Shown here: piece after piece, positions 1-7,297 of the stretch
Position numbering within the stretch: position 1 is the first letter of the stretch
How the letters are laid out: every line of letters starts with the position of its first letter
Assembly (NCBI GenBank): GCA_003577005.1
Contig: QEUW01000216.1
Location: forward strand, 1-12,859
Reading direction: 5' to 3'
DNA length: 12,859 bases
Origin: Chloroflexota bacterium
GTDB lineage: Bacteria > Chloroflexota > Anaerolineae > Caldilineales > Caldilineaceae
Made by a program: the position numbers and the translations under genes
The notes under the pieces: generated by a model
Seen by the model: the letters and a program-made list of their open reading frames with translations, nothing else
Database searches by the model: none
What the model was told of the DNA's origin: nothing

Positions 1-69
1 ACGCTAGCCAGGCTCACAGTCGCCCATCGTTGCCGCATCAGACGGCTGTGTCGAGTGAAGTTAGTTGTT

Positions 70-97
70 TTGAGGCCTGACACCGTTACCATAGAAT
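70..97 (+). promoter_or_regulatory. Possible sigma70-type promoter for the sugar-transport operon
   Basis: TTGAGG at 70-75 and TAGAAT at 92-97 are separated by 16 bp, resembling a -35/-10 pair (4/6 and 5/6 matches). Transcription would begin near 104 and give a leader of about 350 nt before the ATG at 455. This is a pattern match only. A second weak possibility lies near TTGACC at 367-372, which lacks a good -10. Confidence 0.28.
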
Positions 98-220
98 AGC
101 CTGTGTGCAAAGTTGTTTGGGACCATCGAGCGACCGCCTACGTTTTGTATTGCCCAAAGTCGCTCCGGCTACTCCCATACACTGGGGGTTCTGGCTATGA
201 TGGGCGCAAGCCTGCTATCG

Positions 221-255
221 CACCCCTCTGTTTCTTGAAACACACAGGGGGTGTG
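221..255 (+). promoter_or_regulatory. Imperfect hairpin / palindromic site in the operon leader
   Basis: CACCCCTCTGTTT (221-233) and AAACACACAGGGGGTG (238-253) can pair imperfectly around a short loop. Inside the right arm, CACAC (241-245) and GTGTG (251-255) form a second small palindrome. It could be an RNA structure in the leader or an operator for a sugar-responsive repressor. It lacks the central CG of a typical LacI-family operator, so the role is open. Confidence 0.3.
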
Positions 256-454
256 CGTTTGGGAGCGTCGCCATCTGGCCGCAGCCGGCAAGCGGGTGCC
301 TCCAGACGCAGTGTTCCCAGGCAACTGTGTAACATCTAGCACAGAAACAGAGTGATAGCCCCAGCTTTGACCGATCACTTTGCACGCTGATGAACCTTGC
401 TTCTCTGAACTGTTGTTGCTTCCCAGGAAATTCAAACTCTAAAGGAGGAATACG

Positions 455-1837
455 ATGTCTGTTGTGCAACATACGCAATTGACCCGGCGCAGCTTTCTAC
501 GCGGGGCCACGGCGCTTGGCGTCGGAGGGTTGTTGGCCGCATGTGCGCCGGCCGGCGCGCCAGCCGGCCAGTCCGACGCGGGGGGTGCGCCGGCGCAGGC
601 AGGCAAGACCATTAAGTTCTATGTCTTTTGGGGCTCGCCTGGCGCCATCGCAGACCAACTGCTAGCCGACCCGGAGTTGGAAAACTACATCGGCGCGGGC
701 AATGAGATCGATTTCCGCGCCGACTTCCCCACGGAGGCGCGCCTGACCGCAGTCGCCAGCGGCACTCCGCCCGATATTGGCATCTGGGGCAGTTATCTGG
801 ACTTTATGTCACGCGGTGTTGTCATGCCATTGGATGATTACATTGCCGCGAGCAATGTTATTGCCCCAGACAAGTTTATCTCGGGCAACTGGGAAGTGAT
901 CCAGTATCAGGGCAATGTCTATGGTATCCCTGCCTTTGAGTGCTTTGTGCGGCGCGGCCTCAACTACAACACGCGCCTGGTCGAAGAAGCCGGGCTTGAC
1001 CCGGACAACCCGCCGGTTACATGGGATGAGTTGATGGTCTGGCACGAGGCGCTGACCATTTTCGACGACGCCGGCAATCTGGTCCAGTATGGCCTTGACC
1101 CGTACGACGCCGAAGGCGGCACCGGCCCCGGCAATGACGGTTGGTTCCTCCCCGAGTCGTGGGACTTTATCTACTTCGACGAGGAGACAAAGGAATTCAA
1201 CCTGGACAACGAACTCATGGCCGAAGGGCTGGAGGTCATGGGCGAATTTATCAAGGTGATCGGTGCGGACAATCTGGCCGGCCTGCGCGCAGTCGAAGGC
1301 CAGGGGACTTGGGGTCAGGCATTCAATGCCGAAGTGCAGGCGATGATCATTGAGGGCTACTGGCATCCTGGCGAGACGGTGAACGAGAAGCCGGAAGTCG
1401 CCCCCTACAATCGTGCGACCTGGGTGCCGGTGCCGGAGTCGCGGCGGGGCACGAAGATCCAGTTTGGTGGCGGCCACATGGCGCAGATCTTCCGCGACGG
1501 CCAGTACAAGGATGAGGCCTGGCCGATCGCCGAGTGGATCCAAAGTGACTATGTGTGCGACCTGATCTTCAACAATATCGGTTGGTTGCCTGCCTACCTG
1601 CCCTACTTCGAAAATGCGGACCAGGAGAAGTACCCCGGCCTCAAGTTCTACTTTGATTCGGTGCAAGAGGCCAACTACTGGGGGCCATTTATCCGCAACG
1701 AGATCCAGAGCTTTATTGCCACCCAATTCGTCCAGGTGCGCGAAGCTGTCTTCCGTGGTGAAATGACCGGTGCGCAGGCCGCAGCCCAACTTCAGCAACT
1801 GGCGGAGACTGAGTGGCGCGAGGCCGGTTTCGCTTGA
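455..1837 (+). CDS. ABC transporter extracellular sugar-binding lipoprotein (family 1)
   Basis: 460 aa. It captures a sugar or related solute outside the membrane and delivers it to the two permeases encoded next. The N-terminus has a twin-arginine motif TRRSFLRG (R11, R12), a hydrophobic stretch and a lipobox LAAC with the predicted lipidated Cys30. A Gly/Ala/Pro-rich linker to about residue 50 follows. This predicts Tat export and lipid anchoring. The rest (about 50-460) resembles the COG1653 / family 1 extracellular solute-binding fold, with PDIGIWGSYLDFM and a Trp/Tyr-rich C-terminal half typical of sugar binders. The start is well set by AAAGGAGGA 6 nt upstream of the ATG. It is the first gene of the operon and is followed by two hairpins that may raise its expression over the permeases. 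The family is clear; the ligand is unknown. Confidence 0.93.
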   Translation: MSVVQHTQLTRRSFLRGATALGVGGLLAACAPAGAPAGQSDAGGAPAQAGKTIKFYVFWGSPGAIADQLLADPELENYIGAGNEIDFRADFPTEARLTAVASGTPPDIGIWGSYLDFMSRGVVMPLDDYIAASNVIAPDKFISGNWEVIQYQGNVYGIPAFECFVRRGLNYNTRLVEEAGLDPDNPPVTWDELMVWHEALTIFDDAGNLVQYGLDPYDAEGGTGPGNDGWFLPESWDFIYFDEETKEFNLDNELMAEGLEVMGEFIKVIGADNLAGLRAVEGQGTWGQAFNAEVQAMIIEGYWHPGETVNEKPEVAPYNRATWVPVPESRRGTKIQFGGGHMAQIFRDGQYKDEAWPIAEWIQSDYVCDLIFNNIGWLPAYLPYFENADQEKYPGLKFYFDSVQEANYWGPFIRNEIQSFIATQFVQVREAVFRGEMTGAQAAAQLQQLAETEWREAGFA

Positions 1838-1852
1838 TCCAGCCTCTGGATC
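1836..1852 (+). repeat. Small perfect hairpin at the stop codon of the binding-protein gene
   Basis: GATCCAG (1836-1842) pairs perfectly with CTGGATC (1846-1852) across the 3-nt loop CCT. The hairpin begins inside the TGA stop codon. With the larger hairpin 39 nt downstream it forms a double stem-loop at the 3' end of the binding-protein message, and may block 3' exonucleases. Its role is inferred from position. Confidence 0.6.
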
Positions 1853-1890
1853 GGCGCTTGCAGGTGTTTGTCTGCATGGAAGGCGTCATT

Positions 1891-1931
1891 GCTGAGACGA
1901 TGGACGGTAGCTGACCGTCCATCGTCTCAGC
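1891..1931 (+). repeat. Perfect 18-bp stem-loop between binding protein and first permease
   Basis: GCTGAGACGATGGACGGT (1891-1908) and its exact reverse complement (1914-1931) flank the 5-nt loop AGCTG. No U-run follows; the next bases lead straight into the AAGGAGG ribosome binding site of the permease gene. A complete Rho-independent terminator is therefore unlikely. The position fits a transcript-stabilising or partially terminating stem, as known between malE and malF, which keeps binding protein in excess over permease. Confidence 0.88.
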
Positions 1932-1955
1932 ACCCGCTGGTTCAAGGAGGCTACG

Positions 1956-2873
1956 ATGGTTGGGTTTATGAAACTGCGGCGGCCCACCAGGTCGGAGCGG
2001 CGTGAGATCATACAGGGCCTGCTCTTTGCGTCGCCGTGGATCATTGGCTTTCTGGGGTTTACCCTGATTCCCATTACGGCGTCGTTTTATTACAGCTTCA
2101 CCCGCTATGACTTGCTGCGCCCGCCGGCCTGGATTGGCCTGGAAAATTATACCAACCTCTTTACCAATGATCCCAACTTTCGCATTGTCGCGTATAACAC
2201 CATTTGGTGGGTGATCTTCAGCACACCGTTGGGTGTGCTGTCGGCGTTCTTGATGGCGCTACTGCTCAACACCAACATTGTCGCTCGCTCAACTTTCCGC
2301 GCCGTCTTCTTTTTTCCGTCGATCGTACCGGTTGTGGTTTCGGCGTTCGTCTGGCTCTTCTTGCTCAATATCCAGTATGGGGCGGTGAACGCCACGCTTC
2401 AATCTTTGGGGTTCCCGGTCGTCCCTTTCCTGTCCAATCCCGATTACATCAAGCCAACGCTGGTTGTGATCCATATGTGGGCGCAGGGCGCGGCCATGGT
2501 GATTTTCCTGGCAACCTTGCAGGATGTGCCGCGCTCCCTCTATGAGGCGGCAATTGTGGACGGGGCCAATGCCATCCGTCGGCTCTGGCATGTGACGATC
2601 CCTATGGTGAGCCCGGTGATTCTCTTTAATGCGGTGTTGAGCTTTATCGGAGGGTTCCAATATTTCACCCTGCCGTGGTTGTTGACCCAGGGCGGCCCCA
2701 ATCAGGCGACGGAATTCTATTCGCTCTTTCTCTACCGCAATGCCTTTATCTATCTACGCATGGGCAAGGCCAACGCTCTGGCGTGGCTGCTCTTTGTGGT
2801 GATTATCGTCTTCACCTACCTGTTGTTCCGGGCTTCGGGGCGCTATGTTTTCTATGCAGGGTCATCGCGCTAA
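1956..2873 (+). CDS. ABC sugar transporter permease, MalF/UgpA type
   Basis: 305 aa integral membrane protein forming half of the transmembrane channel for the binding protein encoded upstream. About six hydrophobic segments are visible (roughly residues 25-48, 82-105, 116-139, 168-189, 218-240 and 275-292). The cytoplasmic EAA loop, which docks with the ATPase, is clear at about 197-220: EAAIVDGANAIRRLWHVTIP. The length is usual for the MalF-like subfamily without the large periplasmic insertion. AAGGAGG at 1944-1950 precedes the ATG with normal spacing. It pairs with the second permease downstream as a heterodimer. The family call is secure; the substrate is not. Confidence 0.93.
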   Translation: MVGFMKLRRPTRSERREIIQGLLFASPWIIGFLGFTLIPITASFYYSFTRYDLLRPPAWIGLENYTNLFTNDPNFRIVAYNTIWWVIFSTPLGVLSAFLMALLLNTNIVARSTFRAVFFFPSIVPVVVSAFVWLFLLNIQYGAVNATLQSLGFPVVPFLSNPDYIKPTLVVIHMWAQGAAMVIFLATLQDVPRSLYEAAIVDGANAIRRLWHVTIPMVSPVILFNAVLSFIGGFQYFTLPWLLTQGGPNQATEFYSLFLYRNAFIYLRMGKANALAWLLFVVIIVFTYLLFRASGRYVFYAGSSR

Positions 2874-2897
2874 GGGCGGTGGTATGGCTGCCAGCAA

Positions 2898-2934
2898 ATC
2901 TCCCCAAATCTCCATTCCTGGGGATTTGGGAGAT
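2898..2934 (+). repeat. Imperfect hairpin between the two permease genes
   Basis: ATCTCCCCAAATCTCC (2898-2913) can pair with GGGGATTTGGGAGAT (2920-2934) around the loop ATTCCT, with one bulged C and one G-U pair. It lies between the stop of the first permease and the GAAGGAG ribosome binding site of the second. No U-tract follows, so RNA processing or stabilisation is more likely than full termination. Confidence 0.7.
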
Positions 2935-2989
2935 TAAGAGATTCTCGGTGCTCTGTACACCCCCTGTTTATGAAGGAGATGGACAATCA

Positions 2990-3922
2990 ATGGCAACCCA
3001 GACGGTGACACAACAGCAGACCCCGGTGGCGCAAAGCAGCCAAAGTGATCGCTTTCATAGGTTGCGCACCCTGGGTCTATCGGGCGTGCTTGTGGAAATT
3101 CTGAAATACGCTGTGCTGTTGACGCTGGCGATTACCTATATCATGCCCTTTTATTGGATGCTTTCATCGGCTGTCAAGACTGACTCACAGGTCTATACCG
3201 TACCACCGATCTGGTTTCCCGTTCCCCAACATTGGAATAACTTCTGGGATGCGTGGAACAGCCAAAACCATTGGCTGATGACCTATAACACGGTTGTGCT
3301 GTACGCCATTCCGGCCACCATCGGCACGGTCTTGTCGTCATCCCTTGTGGCCTACTCATTCTCAAGGTTGCGCTGGATTGGACGCGATACGCTCTTTGCC
3401 TTCGTTTTGGCAACGTTGATGATCCCCGCCTGGGTGCGGCTGGTGCCGCTCTTTATCATCTTCAAGCAGATTGGCTGGCTCAACACGTTTCTGCCGCTGG
3501 TCGTGCCCCACTTTTTTGGGAGCGCATTTTTTATCTTCCTGCTCCGCCAATTCTTTTTGGCGCTACCCATCGAACTCTCCGACGCCGCCCGCATCGATGG
3601 CGCCAATGAGCTGCAGATCATGTTCCGCATTATCCTGCCGCTCTCCGTCCCTGCCCTGGCTGTTGTGGCGCTCTTCACCTTTATGGATGCGTGGAACGAC
3701 TATCTCGGCCCGCTTATCTACGTCAATGTGGAAGAGAAGTGGGTGTTGGCGTTGGGCGTCCAGCGTCTGCGCAGCGCCGTGGCTGAAATCGGCAACCGCC
3801 AACTGGCCTACCCCTATTTGATGGCAGTCAGTTCGCTGATCACGCTGCCTATCTTCCTGGCCTTCTTCTTTGCCCAGCGCACCTTTATCGAAGGGATTTC
3901 CGTCACCGGTTTGAAGGGATGA
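2990..3922 (+). CDS. ABC sugar transporter permease, MalG/UgpE type
   Basis: 310 aa, the second transmembrane subunit of the transporter. After a hydrophilic Gln/Ser-rich N-terminus (about 1-30) come about six membrane segments (roughly 38-60, 100-124, 135-158, 165-188, 220-236 and 275-297). The EAA-type loop is at about 198-220, containing DAARIDGANELQIMFRIILP. The frame is open further upstream to 2675, but that part overlaps the first permease and reads as non-protein. The ATG at 2990 has GAAGGAG at 2972-2978 upstream and gives the usual family length, so this start was chosen. No ATP-binding subunit follows, so the complex must use an ATPase encoded elsewhere. Confidence 0.92.
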   Translation: MATQTVTQQQTPVAQSSQSDRFHRLRTLGLSGVLVEILKYAVLLTLAITYIMPFYWMLSSAVKTDSQVYTVPPIWFPVPQHWNNFWDAWNSQNHWLMTYNTVVLYAIPATIGTVLSSSLVAYSFSRLRWIGRDTLFAFVLATLMIPAWVRLVPLFIIFKQIGWLNTFLPLVVPHFFGSAFFIFLLRQFFLALPIELSDAARIDGANELQIMFRIILPLSVPALAVVALFTFMDAWNDYLGPLIYVNVEEKWVLALGVQRLRSAVAEIGNRQLAYPYLMAVSSLITLPIFLAFFFAQRTFIEGISVTGLKG

Positions 3923-3928
3923 TGTTTA

Positions 3929-3992
3929 GTAGACAGGTAGACAGGTAGACAGGAGGTTACCTGTCTACCTGTCTACCTGTCTACCTGTCTAC
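3929..3992 (+). repeat. Long palindrome built of GTAGACAG octamer repeats
   Basis: Three tandem GTAGACAG units (3929-3952) are followed by GAGGTTAC and then four tandem copies of the reverse complement CTGTCTAC (3961-3992). Bases 3929-3953 pair perfectly with 3960-3984, a 25-bp stem with loop AGGTTA, and one extra right-hand unit is left over. It sits between the second permease and the TIM-barrel gene. It may terminate or attenuate transcription, or be a dispersed palindromic repeat; a degenerate relative occurs at 10674-10725. Confidence 0.92.
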
Positions 3993-4025
3993 CCCTATTT
4001 ATGCAAAGGATAACACTGCCAACTC

Positions 4026-4796
4026 ATGAACATCTCCATCTGTTCCTACACCTTTCACCAACTGACCAGAGCTGGCGTGATGAGCGCATTTGGCTATCTG
4101 GAGTCGGTCAAATATCGCTATGGCCTCAACGCGGCCGATCTCTGGCACGGCACGCTGGAGAGTCTGGACGAGGAGTATCTCGCCAAAGTGAAAGAGGGTC
4201 TGACCGAGCGCGGGTTGCCCCTGGCGAACATCTGCATCGACCGCGCCCACATCTGGGAAGATGACGCCGAGAAACGCGCCGCCAATGCCCGCAATGCCGA
4301 GGCCAACATCCGTGCCGCCGAATTCTTGGGGGCGACGACGGTACGCATCGACGCCGGTGGCACACGTGACGAACGCACGTGGAACGACCAACAGTTCGAT
4401 GCGATCGTCACCCAATATCGCGCCTGGGCGCAGCGCGCCTACGACAACGGCTACCGTATCGGGCCCGAAAATCACTGGGGCGCAGCGATGGTCCCCAGCA
4501 ACATCAAGCGGCTGTGCGAAGCGGTAGACCACCCTGGCTTTGGCGTGCTGCTCCATGCCGGGCGCTGGCATGACGATGTGGAACAAGGCGATATGATGGT
4601 GGCGCCCTGGACGATGCACACTCATTTCTCACCCGCCCTCAGCGATGAGGCGTTGCTCAACACCATGAATGCGCTGCGCGCCAGCAATTATGCCGGCTGC
4701 TACAGCGTGGAGATGGTGACGCAACGTTACAGCGAACCTGCTGTAGTCACCGCCAAATTGCGCGACATCGGTGAACGCTGGCGGCAGGAAGGGTGA
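4026..4796 (+). CDS. Sugar phosphate isomerase/epimerase-like TIM-barrel protein (xylose isomerase-like)
   Basis: 256 aa, of the AP endonuclease 2 / xylose-isomerase-like TIM-barrel superfamily, which includes sugar and inositol-catabolic isomerases, epimerases and dehydratases acting through a divalent metal. Candidate metal or acid/base residues are E148 in GPENHWG, H177 in VLLHAGRW, H198/H200 in MHTHF and E229 in YSVEM, spaced as in the family. The length is typical. The ATG has only a weak AAAGGA about 15 nt upstream, and the large octamer palindrome lies just before, so translation may be modest. It overlaps the next gene by 4 nt (GTGA). With the dehydrogenase and ABC transporter it suggests catabolism of an imported sugar or polyol. 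The exact reaction is unknown. Confidence 0.85.
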   Translation: MNISICSYTFHQLTRAGVMSAFGYLESVKYRYGLNAADLWHGTLESLDEEYLAKVKEGLTERGLPLANICIDRAHIWEDDAEKRAANARNAEANIRAAEFLGATTVRIDAGGTRDERTWNDQQFDAIVTQYRAWAQRAYDNGYRIGPENHWGAAMVPSNIKRLCEAVDHPGFGVLLHAGRWHDDVEQGDMMVAPWTMHTHFSPALSDEALLNTMNALRASNYAGCYSVEMVTQRYSEPAVVTAKLRDIGERWRQEG

Positions 4797-5890
4797 CCAG
4801 ACTTCGCATGGACAAAATCAAAGTCGCCCTGGTGGGCTGTGGCGCGATTGCGCACGTCATGCACCTGCCCGGTCTTCAGACGATGGCCGAGACGGGCAAG
4901 GTGGAACTGGTCGCCGTCGCCGACACAGTTGCCGATAAGGCGCAAGCCGCTGCTACAAAATACAACGTTCCCCACTGCCACACAGACCTGGAGCAACTGC
5001 TGGCAGAAGTTGAGTTCGATCTGCTGGTCAACACCACCGTCATCCCCAGCCACTTTGCCGTGAGCCTGGCCGCATTGCGCGCCGGGAAACACGTCTATAC
5101 GCAGAAGCCCATGGCCGCCACGGTGGAAGAGGCGACCATCCTCATCGACGAGGCCGCCCGGCGCAACGTGCGACTGGCCTCTGCGCCGGAGCATCGCGTG
5201 CGCCCGCTCGTCGGCAGGATCAAGGAGATGGTCGAGCAGGGGACCATTGGGCGGGTGAACTTTGCCAAAGTGCGCAGTTCGCACGGTGGGCCAGAGAAGC
5301 ACTTCATCCCCGCCTCGCCGCGCGACTCGACCTGGTTTTACAAGCCCGGGTCCGACCCGATCCTTGATCTGGGTGTGCATGGTCTCAGCCAGATCACCAG
5401 CATTCTGGGGCCGGTGCGCCGGCTCGCCGCCTTCTCCGGGCGCACGCTGCCCGTGCGGTACATGACCGAAGGAGGGCCCTTCTCCGGCAAGCGCATCGAT
5501 GTGGAGATCGACGACAACTCGCTGCTCATGCTTGACTTTGGCGACGCCTGTTTCGCTTTCCTCGACGCCACCTATTGCATGGAAGCATCGCTGGCCCCGC
5601 GCCTGGAGATCTACGGCAGCGAGGGCACGCTGGCTGTTCTGGAGACGCGTAGTGACGAACCGCCCGACCTCCGGCTCTACCAGTCCAAGACCAAAAGCTG
5701 GACACAGGTCGAGGTTCCTCCGACACCACTGGTAAAAGACCTGGGCGTACTCCATCTGGTGGACGCGATCCGGGAGGGCAGGCCGCATCTACTCACCGGC
5801 GAGCATGGCCGCCATCTGCTTGAAATTATGACCAGGGCGCCCGTCGCCGCTCAAGAAGGGCGCACGGTGGAGCTGGAGACACTGTTTTAG
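4793..5890 (+). CDS. Gfo/Idh/MocA family NAD(P)-dependent oxidoreductase
   Basis: 365 aa from GTG at 4793, or 360 aa from ATG at 4808. These enzymes oxidise or reduce sugars, inositols and related polyols with NAD(P). The N-terminal Rossmann domain (about 8-130) starts with VALVGCGAIAH (GxGxxA). The catalytic-lysine motif is TQKPMA (K105), with Gln where many members have Glu. The C-terminal alpha/beta domain has LDLGVHG with D192 and H196, the usual substrate-site Asp and His. The GTG overlaps the TGA of the TIM-barrel gene, which suggests translational coupling. AGGAAGG (4786-4792) is very close to the GTG but rather far from the ATG, so the start is uncertain by 5 codons. It is the last gene of the operon, convergent with the P450. 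Confidence 0.9.
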   Translation: MTRLRMDKIKVALVGCGAIAHVMHLPGLQTMAETGKVELVAVADTVADKAQAAATKYNVPHCHTDLEQLLAEVEFDLLVNTTVIPSHFAVSLAALRAGKHVYTQKPMAATVEEATILIDEAARRNVRLASAPEHRVRPLVGRIKEMVEQGTIGRVNFAKVRSSHGGPEKHFIPASPRDSTWFYKPGSDPILDLGVHGLSQITSILGPVRRLAAFSGRTLPVRYMTEGGPFSGKRIDVEIDDNSLLMLDFGDACFAFLDATYCMEASLAPRLEIYGSEGTLAVLETRSDEPPDLRLYQSKTKSWTQVEVPPTPLVKDLGVLHLVDAIREGRPHLLTGEHGRHLLEIMTRAPVAAQEGRTVELETLF

Positions 5891-5935
5891 AGGCTAACGG
5901 AACGACATCGGCAAGGGATTGCTACCATTCACAGT

Positions 5936-7282
5936 TTAGCCATTCAGTTCAAAACGCAGGGAATAGTTGTCGAGCGTGCCTGGTAATGGCCGGTGGGGGT
6001 CGAGCCGGGTCGGCGATTGCAGGCGAATCTGCCGGCCATCCAACAGCGCCGCCAGCATGACGCTGCTCACCAACAGCACCAGGTTCCATCCCGGGCACAT
6101 TGCCGGGCCCTCGCTGAAGGGGATCAGCGGCCAATCCTGCGCCGTCCGGTGCCGTAGCCACAATTCGGGGGCCAGGCGGTTGGCGTAGGGCAGCCGTTGG
6201 TCATCTCGGTGAAAGAATGGCGTAAAGATCAGGATGCCGGTCTGCGCCGGCATGATGCCCGTCTCCCACTCGGTTTCCACCGTACTCTGGCGCAACACTG
6301 CCGGTGTGGTAGGCCACAAGCGCAGCGACTCGAGCACACACGCACGCAGGTACGGTAGATCGGGCTGGACTGTTCCACTGCGATTGATCTCCTCGCGAGC
6401 CTGTTCAGCATGCTGAGGGTGCGAGGCAAGCAGCGCCAGGGCGCGGAACGTCGCCATGCCAGCCGGGTCAAATGCAAACAGCCACTGTGGAACCTGCTGG
6501 GCCGGTTCGGTCGCTGAGGTGGTGCGCGTGGCGGCCATCACCCCAGCCAGGCTATTCGGGTCGGCATGCGCCAGGTAGCCCCGCAGCCTGTCGTAGAATT
6601 GGTTACGCAGTTGTCTTTGCTTTGGCATGAGGAAGGCCCAGTTTGCGGCGGAACGAAGCTGGTCGATCAAAGCGGTCAGCTCCCGGTCGTCGCGGGCGGC
6701 ATCCCCAAACACCACCCGCCGCACAATCCGAAACCACGTGATGGCGAAATCATCCCAGATGAGCACTCCGCGGTGGCGCACCGCCCCGAGCAGGAGCTCG
6801 GCCTCCTCATGGACGACGGAGACAAAGCGATCCGCCAGGCGGTGTAACGTCTGGCCGGTGTCGAGGACTTCCTCGTTAAAGCGGCGGCGGTCGGCTCGCT
6901 CAGGGCCGTGCGAGATCAACACGCCCCGTGGCTGGAAGTGGGCAAGTGCCGACCGCTTCTCGCTGCTGGCGGTGGCAAACGGCTCCGGGGAGCCTTCGAG
7001 CACCCGGTGTACATGCTCTGGGGAGAGAATGACTGCCTGAGAACGGATAGGAATGCGGAGAAGCAGTGGCCCGGCGCCGTACTTGTTCCGGATCTGCTGC
7101 ATCCGGCGGACCGCCCGCTGGTCCAGATCAAGCAACTCGGCCAGAGCTACCACCTTTGGCCGGCGGATGATCAACCCTTTGGCTATAGTAGGGACAACGA
7201 CTTGGGCGATGATCCCCAGTGTATCTCGGAGAGTCGCCTGTGGCAGCGTAGTACGTATCTTTGTCGCAAACGCCTGGGTCAT
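5936..7282 (-). CDS. Cytochrome P450
   Basis: 448 aa heme-thiolate monooxygenase-like protein. The heme loop is PFSEGPAMCPG (FxxGxxxCxG) with the axial Cys396. The K-helix ExxR is ESLR (E318, R321), and a PERF-like region lies around 370-385. The I-helix reads FDPAGMATF (271-279): the threonine is present (T278), but the acidic residue expected just before it is Ala277. The ATG at 7282 is preceded by GGAGG 6 nt away; an in-frame TTG at 7297 lies upstream of that site and is unlikely. No ferredoxin or reductase gene is adjacent. It is divergent from the radical SAM unit and convergent with the sugar operon. There is no signal peptide, so it is probably cytoplasmic. The substrate is unknown; a fatty acid, terpene or secondary metabolite is possible. 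Confidence 0.92.
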   Translation of the reverse strand: MTQAFATKIRTTLPQATLRDTLGIIAQVVVPTIAKGLIIRRPKVVALAELLDLDQRAVRRMQQIRNKYGAGPLLLRIPIRSQAVILSPEHVHRVLEGSPEPFATASSEKRSALAHFQPRGVLISHGPERADRRRFNEEVLDTGQTLHRLADRFVSVVHEEAELLLGAVRHRGVLIWDDFAITWFRIVRRVVFGDAARDDRELTALIDQLRSAANWAFLMPKQRQLRNQFYDRLRGYLAHADPNSLAGVMAATRTTSATEPAQQVPQWLFAFDPAGMATFRALALLASHPQHAEQAREEINRSGTVQPDLPYLRACVLESLRLWPTTPAVLRQSTVETEWETGIMPAQTGILIFTPFFHRDDQRLPYANRLAPELWLRHRTAQDWPLIPFSEGPAMCPGWNLVLLVSSVMLAALLDGRQIRLQSPTRLDPHRPLPGTLDNYSLRFELNG

Positions 7283-7297
7283 CTCGTACCTCCACAA

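Larger units (their letters stand above)
1..454. other. Upstream region of the transport operon, no convincing gene
   Basis: No reading frame here has a ribosome binding site or recognisable protein content; the short open frames are rich in Arg, Ser and Gly, as expected of chance frames in GC-rich DNA. The stretch holds a possible sigma70-like promoter near 70-97, an imperfect hairpin at 221-255 and the strong ribosome binding site AAAGGAGGA at 441-449 just before the binding-protein gene. It therefore probably serves as the promoter and long leader of the operon. No known riboswitch class was recognised. Confidence 0.5.

Noticed and set aside
103..339. 78-codon frame upstream of the binding-protein gene
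   Set aside because: Arg/Ser/Gly-rich chance-like composition, non-ATG start and no ribosome binding site.
809..1798. Long open frame (329 codons) on the minus strand inside the solute-binding-protein gene
   Set aside because: It is the antisense shadow of a clearly coding frame with Tat signal and family features; GC-rich codon bias keeps the opposite strand open.
2675..2989. Upstream extension of the second permease frame
   Set aside because: It overlaps the end of the first permease out of frame and passes through the intergenic hairpin; ATG 2990 has a good ribosome binding site and gives the normal length.
3929..3992. CRISPR-like array
   Set aside because: The 8-bp units are directly tandem with no spacers and are arranged as an inverted repeat, which is a palindrome and not a CRISPR array.
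5103..5111. Loss of catalytic motif in the oxidoreductase (Gln in place of Glu before Lys-Pro)
   Set aside because: The catalytic Lys is kept, and QKP is a common variant of EKP in the Gfo/Idh/MocA family, so it does not indicate inactivity.
4727..5788. 353-codon minus-strand frame opposite the oxidoreductase gene
   Set aside because: Antisense shadow; the + strand has Rossmann and catalytic motifs, the minus frame has none and no ribosome binding site.
7283..7297. TTG start of the P450 gene at 7297
   Set aside because: The GGAGG ribosome binding site lies downstream of that TTG and is well spaced for the ATG at 7282.
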